The position numbers and the translations under genes are program-made. 64,000 nucleotides of DNA from Kryptolebias marmoratus (lineage: Eukaryota; Chordata; Actinopteri; Cyprinodontiformes; Rivulidae), in NCBI RefSeq assembly GCF_001649575.2, contig NC_051436.1, positions 12,158,804 to 12,222,803 on the forward strand, in the 5' to 3' direction. Below the pieces are notes generated by a model. The model made no database searches. It saw only the letters and a program-made list of their open reading frames with translations, and was not told where the DNA came from. Numbering within the stretch: position 1 is the stretch's first letter; every line of letters starts with the position of its first letter. Below, one piece after another: positions 13,024-26,100 of the stretch.

Positions 13024-14490
13024 TACGGTCGTGGCTAAAAGTTTTGAGATTGGGACAAAGAAGGCCATCCGGCGTTAAACAATTGTCAAAATCTTTAATA
13101 TGAGTTTCTTCAGGGTAGCCACCCCTGAAGAAGGGAGCAGCTGAAAGAACAACAACAAATTTTGGAGCTTCAGTTTTTGTCATATGCTTATATGGTATAA
13201 TGAAGTACAATATAAGAATTCTGTACATTTTTAGCCTTTTTATTGACAAATACATCCAGTTTAAGCAAAGACTTAATATTTACAGTGTTGACCTTTCTTC
13301 TTGAAGACTGCAGTTCGCCTCGGCATGCTGGATATCAGCTTCTGGGCAAAATCTTAAGTGATGGCAACCCATTTTTGCCTAATCAGTGTTTGGAGTTGAT
13401 CACAGCTTCTGAGTTTTTGTTTGTGCCCCCTCTTTTTTCAGGCTTGACCACAAGTTCTTAATGGGATTGAGATCTGGGGAGTTTTCTGGCCATGGACCCA
13501 AAGTTTCAATGTTATGTTCATCGAGCCACTTGGTTATCACATGGTTGCTGGAAAAAACATTGTTCATCTCCAAATCGCACCTAAACCTTTGGGAGAAGCT
13601 GCTCTTGGAGGATGTTTTGATACCATTCCTTATTCATGGCAGTGTTAGCCAAAAACACGGGACTCATGTTAGCACTCACCATTTCTTCTCTTCTCTTCCT
13701 AGATGTCCCAAACATTCTGAAAGGGGCTTTATCAGAGAAAATAACTTTACACCTGCCCTCTGCAGTCTAATCCCTATACTTTCTGCAAAAATGTCAGTCT
13801 GTCCTTGATGTTTTTCTTGGAGAGGAGTGGCTTCTTTGCTGCCCTTCTTGACACCAAACCATCCACCAAAAGCCTTCATCTCACTTTGCGTTCAGATGCA
13901 CTCACACCTGCCTTATGTCATTCCTGAGCAAGCTCTGCACTGGTGATGACCTGATCTTGTAGCTGCAGAGGTGGTCCTGATGCTTGCTTGACTTTCTTGG
14001 GTGCCCTGAAGTTCTTGATGATTTGATAAATGGTTGATTGGGGTGCTATCTTACAATCAGCAATGTCCTTCACTGTGAATCCCTTTTGATGCAATGCAAT
14101 GATGACTGAACATGTTTCATTGGATGTAACCATGGTTAACAGAAGAAAACTTAAAAGCACCACTACACTTTTAAAGCAACCAGTCTGCTCTTCTAATCAA
14201 CATGACAGAGTGATATCAGCTGTCTTGTCCTCATTAACCTTTTCTCCTGAGTTAATGAGATAATCACTGAAATGATGTTAGTAAGACATTTTGTTGGGCT
14301 GAAATGCAGTGGCTGGAATGCAGTAATTTTTGTGATAAAGTCATTTACATGGCAGGGAATGACTTTGCAATTCGTCTGATCAATCTTCACAATCCAAAGT
14401 TAATACAAATTGCCACAATAACAACTGAGGCAGCGAACTTTGTGCAAACCAAAATTTGTGCCACTCTCAGAACTTTTGGCCTTGACTGTA
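13024..14490 (-). mobile_element. Tc1/mariner-like transposon with both inverted repeats
   Basis: Terminal inverted repeats of 34 bases lie at 13026-13059 and 14455-14488 and match at 27 of 34 positions; the outer end reads CAGTCAAGGCCAAAAGTTCT on the right. Each is flanked by TA (13024-13025 and 14489-14490), the Tc1/mariner target duplication. The element is 1463 bases long and carries a decayed minus-strand transposase. It must be immobile on its own because catalytic residues are lost. The divergence between its two ends indicates an old insertion. Confidence 0.92.
13273..14133 (-). pseudogene. Decayed Tc1-like transposase
   Basis: The N-terminus (from a methionine at 14133) has a paired-type helix-turn-helix: ALHQKGFTVKDIADCKIAPQ followed by STIYQIIKNF. 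The first catalytic aspartate survives in VIFSDKAPFRMFG near 13715. The segment carrying the second aspartate is replaced by unrelated residues near 13555. The SPDLNPIKNLW motif near 13465-13497 has lysine where the third acidic residue of the DD34E triad should be. The end, KKKGQHCKY and a stop at 13273-13275, is intact. The reading frame shifts several times, and about 50-60 residues are missing compared with the usual 340 or so. Confidence 0.88.
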
Positions 14491-14579
14491 GATGACTCTT
14501 TGAACTGCCTGAGTTTGGAGATACCAGGCTAACTAGATCTTGAAAGAAACTTTCAATTTCAAAAATTTCTAAATGGTTT

Positions 14580-14905
14580 ACGTTAACATTGCTTTACAAA
14601 CCTTTACATTTGCATCAATTTTCCATTACACGGTTGTTCTGGCAGAAATGTTGTGACATTCCTGTTACAAGTGTCCCATAGCTGCATTAGAAGAACTACA
14701 GCTAGCTAGTTGTGCTATGTCCTTGCAAAAAACAAACGTCTCTATAAATAACCATGTAATGTGACCTTCATGGCAATATAAAATAGTTTATATAGTAGCG
14801 TTCGAATAAACCACATATATTTTTCCGACTGAAGTTGGTTTGAGATGGCAACAATCAACTTTGCTCCTGGTCTCACTTGACCTAGCTCAACAATCTGGTC
14901 AAACT
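14580..14905 (+). repeat. Dispersed repeat family B, partial copy
   Basis: The segment aligns by eye with 50970-51150 (shared ACTRCAGCTAGCT, CATTACAYGGTT and GTGTAATGT-like words). Its right part (GATGGCAACAATCAACTTTG near 14845-14865) aligns with 43296-43316 (GATGGCAGCAATCCACTTTG). The family is unclassified and non-coding. Confidence 0.5.
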
Positions 14906-17820
14906 TTAAATTTTCTATCTTCTTTTTTCAAATTCTGTTTAAACAGCTATTTACAATAAGACATTATTGTTCATTACCTTTTATTTAACAAAACTTCACT
15001 TCAAATGATATAAACTATATCTTTAAAATCAAACAAACTGGGTCTTTCATGAGGGGGACCTCAAAAAGACAGGAAGTTAAACAAAGTGGTTCCAACAGAA
15101 AGCAACAAGATATTCTTCAGCAATTGGACAGTATAAGGAACAGCATATAAACCTGTTATAATAGGAGTCCAAAATTAAGCAGTGACCCAGTAATTCAGCC
15201 TAATAGGAGCTCTTTAAATCCTAACATTAAAGAATGAAAGCACTTTGTTTGCTCCATGTCTGATAAATGAATGAAATCTGTTGGACAAACTTAGTGCCAG
15301 TGTCCATGATTTTAAGTTAAGTCTACAATAAATCACGATGGCAAAAATAACAGAAATATTTAAAGTAATTTCAATAAATTAACAATATTCAGGAAAAAAT
15401 TGGTCACATTTAATTTTTCATGCAACATTGCTGTATGCAGCATACCAAAACAGAGTGCAGAAGGAGACGGGAGAGAAACAAATTGAAAAATTTGAATTTG
15501 GAAAAAAAAACAAAAAAAAACAGCTGGACTTCATATTTCATTTGATTTGATAGCAGCCACCTTGCGAGGCCCATCGTAACTCCAGCTGCCCTGTGACCTT
15601 CATTCTTCGGCAGGCAGGCAGATTCTTCCTGGCTGTGACAAGATTTATCGGGGCTGGCTAATAGCCTGCTCTCTGCCAGGTAAGGCTGCATCGATACGGG
15701 GGCCTTCTGCTGCCCCTCTGCCAGTGCTTCGCTAATGAATATTTCTGCTCTTTCGCACACATCCACAGTTTAATACAGGCAGTATACGCGCATCACAGCG
15801 GTGACCAGTTGCTCAGTAATGGGCAAAGACGTTCAAAATTTGGAGTCAAGAAAAGGCATGTCATTAACTTCCTGATCTTGTCATGAAATTTTAACAAAAT
15901 AAAGTCTTGCTCGAGCCTTTGGGCTCCATCTGCCTCAGTACGCATGTGTGAAAAGTGGATCTGTAATAAACCAGACACACAGACAAATATAATGAACTGC
16001 ATTCCTTGGGTAAACACAAACACACACACAAGCTCATACTGTACACCCACACATTTCATCACACCCATCCACATGTGCATCAACACAGCGAGCGCGCCCG
16101 CTGAGAACACAAACTTTCACACACACACACACACACGTCCCCCCAGGCTTTGATGGATAGTCGGTGAGTGCTCTACCTCCTGTTTCATACACATATAATC
16201 TCATTTGGGGAGGGGGACATGCACATGGCAGGAGCTGCACCAAAACGGGACTAATAGAAGCAGTCAAGCTGTCCTTTCCCTCCATTTCCCAAGTCAAGTC
16301 ATATCCATTATCGTCGGCTGCTTAGAAAATATGTCCAACTGTAGCGTGTTTAAAAAAAGCCATGTGGTTTGAAAAAAATTGGGAGATTCACTATTTGTTG
16401 CAGACAATTCTTACAATGCCTAATTTAGTCAAGTTTTAACTCCGTCTTAATATTTAGGCAGATTCTCAATACAAAAGAGCACAAAAGAATACAAGAGGAG
16501 AGACAGAACAGATGCTTCTGAACCCACACTGAAGGTTGTACCTTTTTATGGTCAAAAATTACACTTACTCTTCAAATCCAGCATCTTTCAAAATCTTTGC
16601 CAAGCTCTAATAAAATAACTAAGGGGTACGTTAAGGTTGACAACACACCAATCATTATTGGGTTGGAAAGACTAAAAATTTAAAGTGCCAGTGTCTCAGC
16701 TAAAATTCGGATAAACTAAGTCTAAAAATGAAAGTAGATATCTAAAGCACATTTGTGTCAACTACTTTTAGCAAAATCACATAAAGATCTTTTCATTGTA
16801 AGGTGTCTCTTATCCTACTGAGCTGTGTTGGTCGCTACCAATATATGACTAAAATCTTACGCAGTTCAGCTCAAGTTGCAAAAGAACTCCCAATTTTTTT
16901 TACAATTAGGTTAAACTCCTAGTTGTAAAATGTTCTGAAGATATCTCATTGTCAGCCTTGATGTTTCTACACCATTTTAAGTTGAATATTATTTTGTGTT
17001 TTCATCTGCCCATTATAGTAATACCCATTAAGCTTTTGTCTCCTTGTTCACCTGTTTTGAACCATAGGCGGTATATATTAATGATAAGTGTCCCCACCTT
17101 CTTTAGTTGTTGGGAACTGAAGCCAGCAGAACCCAGTTTACAGGAGCTGAACATGTTGTATTTTTAGAACCAGAGTTTACTGTACTTGGGATCTGGGGTT
17201 TTACTCCCCTGTACACAATCAAAATGTCTTTTGACCATGAAATGACTAATTAATTTATGCTTTAAACAAAGTAAAAGTGTTTTACTGATGACACTGACAT
17301 TATAACAGCAATATTTATGACTGAAAAGTGAGTGAAACGAGTTCTTTGATGTCCAGACAGCAAATCAACTGTTTCAGTTCATGTTGCAATCCAAGCTGGT
17401 GCTCTCTGGTAATTTTCATGTTTGTGTAGCAAAAAATTAAATAATAAGAATGAACTTGCCTGAGCTAATCATGGCCAAAATTTTCCAAAAAAAAAAAAAA
17501 TTAGGGTTATGACTCGACTCAGTGTCGAAATCTCATCTACTGGTCAGTGGGTGAGTAAAAATTACTCAGCATGACTGTATTGAGTTTAGGTTGGTAAATT
17601 GTTGGTTACTGATTTATTCAACCCAAACTCAACCCATTTGTTGATATGAATTGACCATTTATTTTATTCAATTCATTATGTGACTCAGTCATGTTTTTGA
17701 ATGTAAAAGGTAAAATGTTTTTTTTTTTAATTCACCTGTTACACTTTGAAAATAAAGTTCAGTTTGACCTAAGGAGCTTTTTTAATAGCTGATGGGACTT
17801 TAAAGGTGGCAATTTGGGGG
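14906..17820. other. Non-coding stretch
   Basis: No gene recognised. It holds a candidate regulatory block at 15540-15775, an AC microsatellite at 16118-16136 and otherwise AT-rich sequence. The segment 17500-17760 has repeated ACTCAACCCA and TTTATT-type words but no clear family. Confidence 0.5.
15540..15775. promoter_or_regulatory. Candidate conserved non-coding block
   Basis: A GC-balanced island sits in AT-rich intron. It has a GATA-like word (GATTTATCGG), a GGCTGGCTAATAGCC segment near 15653-15667 and a homeodomain word (GCTAATGAATATT) near 15730. No frame is plausible. Conservation is assumed from appearance only. Confidence 0.3.
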
Positions 17821-18060
17821 AAAATAATACATCTGGTTTTTATGGCTTCATGAAGCCACATGTGACAACAGGGCTGATGCTGAAAAGGGGTTTAAATCGT
17901 TGCTTCATAACCGGAGGCCGCAGACCCCGCTGGCAGCTCCCTTGACACCTGGGACCTGTCCGAGTGACGCTGACAGAAAGCGATACATCTGATTCATCAC
18001 TATGGTGCTTCAACTTGTCAGAGAGGTAGGGAGAACAAAAAGCACACACGCAGATGCAGA
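17820..18060. promoter_or_regulatory. Candidate conserved non-coding block
   Basis: A complex, non-repetitive segment of balanced composition. It contains a short perfect palindrome (GGCTTCATGAAGCC, near 17843-17856) and a GACACCTGGGACC E-box segment near 17944. No coding or repeat match seen. Confidence 0.25.
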
Positions 18061-18339
18061 AACTCCCATGCCACCTGTTTGGATCAGCATCAAGAGAACA
18101 AACGGCCTGTGACCTTTACTGCAAAACAGGACCAAAAATAATAAAAAAAAACAGTCAATTTATCTGACTTTGTCAGACATGATTGCTGTTTTGATGAGCT
18201 ACAATGTCAGTAAAAACAACACTATTATTTTGCCTATTAGTGTCACAGACAACAAATCTTATGTTTGATCCGTGTTGTGATCCAGCTCCTCCGTAGAGAA
18301 CTATTCCCCAGGGTTCTGCAGCAGTGGAGCTAAGTGATG

Positions 18340-18640
18340 TTCTCATTTAGTGGATTCTGAAACCGAGAGTCGATACAAGAGGGCAGCTATGGAGAAAACA
18401 ACCCCGGCTAGCATGGCATATCATAAACCTTGGGAGCCCTGTAAAAGTCAATTTACTGTACAAACTCCTTCTAACAATTGCCGTGAAAAACAAGTCCACA
18501 GTACAGGCGAGTGTGCGGTGATTGATAGTGCCTCAGGAAAAGGCAAATCTGCAAATATGAATCGGCTTTATCCTGGTGAGCCCTATCTAATGTGATCGCT
18601 GCTGAGTATGAAATGAAATTCCATTTTCGATGACACCAAA
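18340..18640. promoter_or_regulatory. Candidate conserved non-coding block
   Basis: Complex, balanced sequence without repeats or low-complexity tracts. One plus-strand frame is open for 81 codons but has no recognisable domain, so a non-coding role is more likely. Confidence 0.25.
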
Positions 18641-18949
18641 TTGAAAGAAGCGGCGAGAAGAAGGTGGCATCCTCAACACTGCCACTTACAATCAGCTGCA
18701 TGGAGAGCAATCAAGGTGGCGTGCGGCTTAAATTTCTTGTCTTGTTCCTTCTTCACTTCCCCTCTTCCTCTCTGCCTTTTTGCCATCCTATCATGACAAG
18801 TGTTGAGGCTTCTTCAGTCAGAAGTATTTATTTGCATGTGACTGAGCTCCAGTGGCACGTGTTTGTAGAAAGGCAAAAAAAAAAGAAAAGACCAAAGAGA
18901 AAAGCGTACTGTTCGTGCTTTCGCCTATAGGTAAAAAGGGAAAAAGCCT

Positions 18950-19330
18950 CAGTATTAAAACATTATGCAGAGTAATATTGCAGACACTATAGCAAGCAGC
19001 TATGGCAATCTCTTTGCAGTTTTCCCCACCATTTCTGCCTGCATATCAGGTATGTCTAATCCTTAGATTAGTAATTGCCTCGGAGCAAATGCATTCAAAT
19101 CACCCAAACAAAATTATACCAGAAAATGCTGCCCACTGCAATTTCATGAGTATTACTGTGCTCTCTTACTCCTTCCATTTTCCTTTTCGGAACGTAAACA
19201 ACAAAAAGCCTGAGCAGCCACAGATTGAATTAAGCTGTAATAGATCCAAAACAATTTTGATAACGTTAGCCACAGTCAGCAGGACCAAGGACAAGCGCTA
19301 ATATTAATGTGGCAATAAACAAACCAGCTC
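18950..19330. promoter_or_regulatory. Candidate intronic enhancer with homeodomain sites
   Basis: Dense TAAT/ATTA words: CTTAGATTAGTAATTGCC near 19063-19080 and CGCTAATATTAATG near 19297-19310. A plain GAATTAAGCTGTAAT lies near 19227. Complexity is high and no repeat is recognisable. This is the best enhancer-like block in the intron. Confidence 0.35.
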
Positions 19331-22300
19331 GCTTCGTATCTTCTTATTTCTTGCTAAAGGCTTTACAGATGGTTCTTTTTTCTTTCCTTAGACACTATCC
19401 TGGATTTTAGGGATGATTTTCTCCAACACAAAAAAAGACCTGTGTCAGTGACCAATGCTTCTTTTAGGTCTTTCAGGACTTTACCTAGCTAAACGTGACT
19501 TACTTTTAAATTGTTTGCACAGCTTAAACCCCTTAGAGAGCCCTCAGGGGGAGTTTGGTACCTTTTACATTTGTATTTTGTAATTTAATTATACAAAAAT
19601 CTGTTTAAAACTGAGTGTCCCACAAGGGCCACTCAGAGTGACTTGTGGCTTTTTTCGTAGGTGTTTAGGCAGCTACATTTCTTAGCCTGAAACAAATGAG
19701 TCCATAGGCAAAGTGCGACATTTCCATATTGGTTTCCTGATCTGCCTGGAACCTCAAGGGCAGTCACATCCGATGTTTTGGCTACAAACACTACCCTGGT
19801 GACCTCCATTTGCATGGTGATATTGTTTGTCCAGTAAGAGCATGATAGGCCAAGAGGGGGGAGGGCTTTGCCCTTTGCAAATTAGATGCTACGCAGCCAC
19901 AACATAGGACCTGAGGAACAGCTGGTCAAAGCAATAGGGGTGGTGGTGAGGTGGGGGGGGAGCACTGGGAGCTGAGTTAAGGGCAAAGTCCTGTTCGTCT
20001 TGCTGCATCAGCCCCGAGGCAAGAAAACCTGATTTAAGTGGGTAGATCAGGCCTTCGTCTGCCCTGAGGGGCTACGCTGCAAAAGTACAGAACCCAAACC
20101 TCTGTGGCTCACCGCTGATTAAAAGTGATCCACCTGGGCACAAGTAGTGCTTTGAAGTGCAATGATAGAACAAAATGCTGATGGGCTCTGCTAATTCGAT
20201 GGCTAAGTGATTTCATTTCTCCCCACATTACGGTTGGACTGTGTTATTTTCTGGCACTAGTCAGAACACAAGCTACTGCCAAAAGTAATAAAGTTAAGTG
20301 CTCTGTTAAGAGAAAACACTACTCATCAACCTTTGGACACAACTGGCATGCAAGAAAGAAATAGTCATGGTTAGAACAGGAAAAAATACCAATAACACAA
20401 CCAGAAAAGGTGAAACGTGATCCTCAACAGCTGCTAGGTGACACCCTGGCATCTTCCCCACACTTAGCTCAGCTTAATGACTGTTTAAATGTCTGATGGG
20501 CTAAAAAAGAAAGGTTCACCTCACTGATAAACTCCCCCAGTTGCCTGGTTACCTGCCCAAGCAGGTTGCCTGTGCAGATATTGTAAGATTAGGTGGGCGA
20601 GGAGGGAGAAAGACAGAACCCGATACCTCAAGAGATTACTGTCAATGTTCGAGCCCTACTCTCCGTCTCCCTCCACCACCACCCCAACCTCTCTCTATCT
20701 TTCAGCCAAACCTCAAGTCTTTCGTGAAACAGTGAGGGCCATTCTCTCCACCACTAACAGGGCCGTCTTTCTTGCGCCTGTCTCTATCTCCTCCCACACA
20801 CCCGTGGAAGAATATTCCGTATCATTACTTCTCGTATATCCAAATACTTCAAACAGGAAGAGCCGCGCTCGAGGCCAAATGTTAGAAAATTGTATACACG
20901 TGGTTAAGATAAAACATGGATAAATCAAACGTGAAGTCCAAAAAAAAAACCCCAGTGTTACATTTTCTTAGGAATTTTTGTCACTAATTCTTATTTTCTA
21001 TAAAAAGCCTAGAAGCATGCACACGTCCTTGAACATTTTATGATGTATTTAGCTAAAGTGGCCCTTAGCAGACAACAGAATATTTTTAGATGTAGTGTTC
21101 CTAAAATCAAAAGCATGACCACTTCACTGCTTAATCTTATAAAGCGGTGGCTCTTAAATGCCATAATTGGAGCACATGAGCAAACACCTTCTCGTCAATT
21201 AGATCTCATTTGGAGACATTAAACTCCACCCTATTCGCCCTCTGTAGAATAGCAACAACCAGTGTTTGCCGAGCCCATAAGGTATAAAAAGTTAATCGGA
21301 ATACCTGCTTGCTATTGTATCTTAAATGCCAAACCAGCTGCACCGCATAGTAAACACGGATGATGTTGCCCTGTAGATGCTTTGACATTCTTTTGATATT
21401 TAAGATTTCAAACCTGAAGGAAAAAAAAAAAAGAAACTCCTTTGGTGTGTTGCAAACTGACTTTAGTGTAGCCCATAAGGCTTTCCGCAGCATCAATGTG
21501 AGGAATAAATAAATAAATTATATAAGCGGAGCGTAGTGACACACAATACATGCTGCTGCCACGGCAGCAAATAGAGTGCCCTTTTAATTATGCAGGAGAC
21601 ATCCGAAAGCAACAGCACTCCTCACACTCTGGGAAACAGTTCAGTGAATACACCATATTAGAGGCTGTAACTGACAGAGCGGGAGGGGGAACTGAAATGA
21701 TTTGAGAGGAGGAATAGCAAAAAAAGGGATGGGGATAGGGGTTATAGAGACATGAGAGTGAAGATTAAAAAAAGAAACTACTGACAGAAAGAGAAAAAAA
21801 ATGCCAAGAGAGTACCATTGTAAAGGGTGTGATGTGGCTGAGGCTGAAAAAACAGGAGGAAAAGGAGAGAAGAAAAAAGGCAACACGGATGACGAAGAGA
21901 TGCAAAGGCCTTACTGAATATGAATGCCCGAAGGAGAGTTTGAGCAGAAAAATCAACAATGAACATCTAATGTGAAAACCGAACAAAGGAACAATATTCA
22001 AAGAAGGAAAAAAAGAGGATGAAAAAAAGTGGGGGGGGTGAGCAGGAAACACTTCTGAATTCTAAGAGTAGCGCTGAAACCAAGTAAAAGAAAGATCAAT
22101 AATTCATTAAAGCATAATGTACAAGGATATTGTTCTTTTTCCTGAGAACTGAAAATCAGCTTGTTTCATTAAGTTTTTAACTTTATTCCTCCACGCTGTT
22201 GCACCTAACACTGAAAAATATTGCCACAATAATGTATACAGGTTAAAAGAAGCTTGCATTTCTTGTAATTTTGATATCAAATCAAATGCCTTGCAAACAG

Positions 22301-22700
22301 GAAAAAAAAAGTCCCCGACAAGAAAACAGAAGAAAAGCATAGTCTAGAGAACAGGGGTAAGGCTAACTGGAGGGTGGAGGAGAAGCAGATGGCAAATATT
22401 TGTAGAAAAGCAAAAAGATAAAGGAGCACAAGACACTGAGGTGCACTATGGGAGGTGAAATAAAAAGCCCAGTTTTACCCGGTGGGTCAATGAATTGATG
22501 CAGACCTCAAAGCAAAGAAAAATGTTAATATGATCTCCTGGATGGATAGGTGTTCCTATACACAGAGACTGTAAAACTGACTCACAAATCAAATGCCAAG
22601 TCGCATTGACGATGCAAGCCTCCTTTTTATGCATTTGTCCTTTTTTCCTTCTACAATCCACAAGAAGAAAAGGCACAGACAGAGGGCAGGTCAGGGCTTG
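19331..22700. other. Non-coding intronic stretch
   Basis: No gene or repeat family recognised. A GA-rich block at 21670-22040 explains several artificial minus-strand frames of S, F and P. The segment 21530-21640 (with a TTTTAATTATGC homeodomain word near 21583) is balanced and could be regulatory. Confidence 0.45.
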
Positions 22701-22711
22701 ACACGATTAAG

Positions 22712-22723
22712 NNNNNNNNNNNN
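22712..22723. other. Assembly gap of 12 bases
   Basis: Undetermined bases followed by a poly-G tract running to about 22754. Confidence 0.99.
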
Positions 22724-23189
22724 GGGTGTGGGGGGGGGAGGGGGGGGGGGGGGAGCGTTGCAGACCCCTGCCGCACACCCTTTTGGGATAAAATAACTGC
22801 AAACCAAATCCTGATGTGAGCTGTCTACAACACCCTGACACATACTTGCCAGGGTTAGCAGCTGTGACACCTTGACAGAAAAGGCTGCTTTGACACATGC
22901 TGTGATGAAAGTAAAAGAAAAGTTGGACATGTTTGGTCAAGTGGTAACAGTATCCCCAGAAAATCTGATCTAAAGCTCTCGACTTCTTTTCAATATTACA
23001 TGTGAATGGCACTCCAAACCAAAACAGATCAATACCCACTAACTTGACACACATTAGCACCATAAAGGCAACAAGACTACTGAGACTAGCACTGTCAGAA
23101 AGCATTATGGTGGAAAGGACACTAAGAGAAAGAAGCAGACGACATTTAGGAGCGGTGGAGGGAAAACGAAGAAACATTGAGATGTGTCT

Positions 23190-23198
23190 TCTTACCTG
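23190..23198 (-). other. pcdh7: Splice donor ending pcdh7 coding exon 1
   Basis: On the minus strand the coding sequence reads AAA CAG followed by GTAAGA, a near-perfect donor. The last exon base is 23196 and the junction falls between codons (phase 0). The last residues NKYNKQ correspond to the known end of the large first exon in vertebrate pcdh7. Confidence 0.92.
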
Positions 23199-26100
23199 TT
23201 TGTTGTACTTGTTGATAGTTTGAGTGCTGTACTCGGAGCAATGGTCAGATCCAAGGGAAATGTTATCTCCGGTGCCAACAAAGGTATTGGCAGGAGGCAG
23301 GTCCTGAACTGCCTGGTGCTTTTTTCCAGCTGTTGGTGACTGTGGGTGAAGCTGAACAGTGGGAAGTGGTGAACTGGACTTGTAGTGCCGTGCCAGGTCC
23401 GGACTACCTGGCCCGCCATTGACAGAACGATACCGGCCCATGCCAGGACTGTCCGAAAGCTTCTCGTTGACGCCATCGTACCGCTGCCCATTGGGTTTGG
23501 AGGCCTCCACTGTGACAATGCTGCTGTAGAGGGGCTGTTTGGACTTTTGTTTCTTCTTATCTTTCTTGGGCTTCTTGGATTTGTCAAGCTGCTGTGGCGT
23601 AAAGAAATCTTCATGATCCTTCTTGCCAGCCTCATAGCCATTCTTGTTTTTTGGGCGGCAGTAACGGGCCATGACAACAACAAGAATGATGAGAATGACA
23701 GTCATAATGCCTGAAACTACTCCAATCACGATGCTTAGGCGTTGTTTGCTTAAATCATAGTTGGGGTCACCTGCAATGTTGGTGTTAAGAGATGTGCTTA
23801 AGCTTTTAGCCACCTGGGCCTCCACAATGGAGGAGTTGAAAATAGTTTCATTAACATACACGTGAACCAGAGTGGTGGTGCTCTGTGAAGGCTGCCCACT
23901 ATCATTCACCTGGACCACAAGCCTGTGGAGGCCATAGTGCTTCTGCTCCAGCTTTGCCATTAGTGAAATGACCCCAGTGCCCCCATCAATTTCAAAAAGC
24001 TTGAAGGGGTTGCCCCCGATGATGCTGTAGTTCAGGTCTGCGTTAATGCCGGTGTCTGTATCAGTGGCAATGACAGCCCGGACTACTGTTCTAATGCTAC
24101 TGGAAGGATGAAGCAGGGTGAAGGAGTTGTTTATCGGGAAGGTGACTGTCGGCGCATTGTCATTTTCATCCATGACGAAGAGTGAGACTGTAGCTGTGGC
24201 AGATCTGGGCGGGTCACCACCATCCACAGCTTTAACACGAAATGTGTATGTGGTTTTCTGCTCTCGGTCAAATGACAGGGTGGAAAAAATAGTCCCAGTC
24301 TCATTCTCAATAGAAAAGATGTCCTCCTCCTCTTCAATGAAAAGACCCATCTCTGCATTCTGGTCTTTATCTGCATCAATCACCGTAACCATGCCGACTG
24401 GACTATTTGGATCAAGATTTTCTTTGACATAGAAGGTGAACACATCCTGCATGAACCTTGGGTCATTGTCATTCTTATCGGCCACAAGTACAACCACAGT
24501 CGCAGAACCCTGAAGGGTGTTTATGCCCTTATCTTTAGCTATCACTTTAAATTCATAGCGCTCTGTTTGCTCTCTATCCAGGATGGTGTTTACTCTGATG
24601 TCTCCGCTGTCTGCATCAATAGAAAAAATCCCATTTACTGATGAATCTAGGGAATAGGCTATTTCTGCATTTTTCCCACTGTCTGCGTCAGCAGCTGTCA
24701 CTCTTGTCACCCTTTCACCAGGAGCATTGTTTTCAGGGAAGGACACCTCTACTACATTCTGACTGAAGATAGGTGGGTTGTCATTAGTGTCGCCAACTTT
24801 AACAATCAGAGAGTTATTACTTGCCAGACTGGGACTCCCGGAGTCCACAGCCACTATGACCACATTGTATTCCTGTGTGGCCTCGTAGTCGAGCGGTGCA
24901 GATGTGTGGAGGAAATATTTCTTTTTATTTTGCTCACCCTCCATCTCACTGGCCGGTTTGAGCTGAAAGGGCACATCCCCCACCACTGTGCAGGTCACTA
25001 TGCCGTTTTCCCCCTGGTCTCGGTCTGACACCTGAACTAAGGCAATGGGTGTGTCCACCACCACATCCTCAGCCACATTGGCCACACCGTCTTTGAGGAA
25101 AATGCGACCAATTTTTCGGATTTCAATGGCGGGGACGTTATCGTTCTCATCCTTGATGTTTAACACCACTGTGGCCTTGTCCATTTTGGGTGGCTGGCCT
25201 CGGTCACGGGCCATTACCGTGAACCTCAGTTGGCTCACTTCTTCACGGTCAATGCGGTGCAACACACTCAGCCACCCAGTGCTCTCATCTAACCTCAGCA
25301 GCCTCCTTACAGACTCTGTGGCTGCCCCGAACACATACTCGATTTGACCATTAACCCCCACGTCTGCATCAGCCGCTTTCAACTGCAGTATGGGGGCGCC
25401 GGGGGAGCTGTTTTCTGGCAGGTCGGCTTCATACACACTTTTCTCAAACCGAGGGCTGTTGTCGTTCACGTCAGTAATCATAACCCTCAAAATGGCCTGA
25501 GAGGAGCGAGGGGGCTCTCCTCCATCTCTCACACGCAACGTGAGCTCATAGGAGTCTCTCTGTTCTCTGTCCAGGGCCCCCTTAATGATGAGTTGAGGCT
25601 GCTTCTCCCCATCAGTGGTGTCAGCAACTTGCAGTTCAAACACGCTGCTCCTGCTCGCGCCATCCTCAAATCTCCTCTTCCCGGAGTACGAATCCCCAGA
25701 AGAGCCCATGCGCCTGGAGTTCTCCCCATTGTCCTGAATGAGCTCATATCTCTCTATTCCATTCCTGCCAAAATCTCTGTCTGTGGCTGTGGGCAGCAGA
25801 TAAAGGGTTCCAATGGGTCTGTTCTCCTCCACAGACAGAGTCAGGACAGGGGAAGGGAAAGACGGAGTGTTGTCATTTATGTCTAATATGATGACTTTCC
25901 CCTCAAAGAGGTCGACCCAGCTCTGAGCCGGTCCAATCACAGACACTTCGAAATCTATAAAGCACTCGTTTTCATCAAAGATCATTTGGCACTGTTGCAG
26001 CTTCTCGCGGTCTATCCGCCTCTCGTTGGTGCTGAGCTCACCTGTGATGTTGTCTATTTTGAAGAATTCCGAGCCGGACTCCAGGGTGAATGTCACTTCC

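Larger units (their letters stand above)
1..23195 (-). other. pcdh7: Probable intron 1 of pcdh7 (3' of the first coding exon)
   Basis: The coding exon ends at a consensus donor at 23195, so sequence to its left on the minus strand is intron until the next exon. In known pcdh7 genes the following exons encode the rest of the cytoplasmic tail, including the CM3 motif RRVTF. I looked for that peptide and its surroundings on the minus strand and did not recognise it. The interval holds repeats, microsatellites and candidate regulatory blocks listed separately. That all of it is intron is inference; a short exon could have been missed. Confidence 0.6.

Noticed and set aside
1..23195. Downstream pcdh7 exons with the CM3 motif
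   Set aside because: No minus-strand segment encoding the RRVTF region could be recognised by reading; a short exon cannot be excluded.
25344..25886. Plus-strand frame of 180 codons antisense to pcdh7
   Set aside because: It mirrors strongly constrained coding sequence on the other strand; no independent features.
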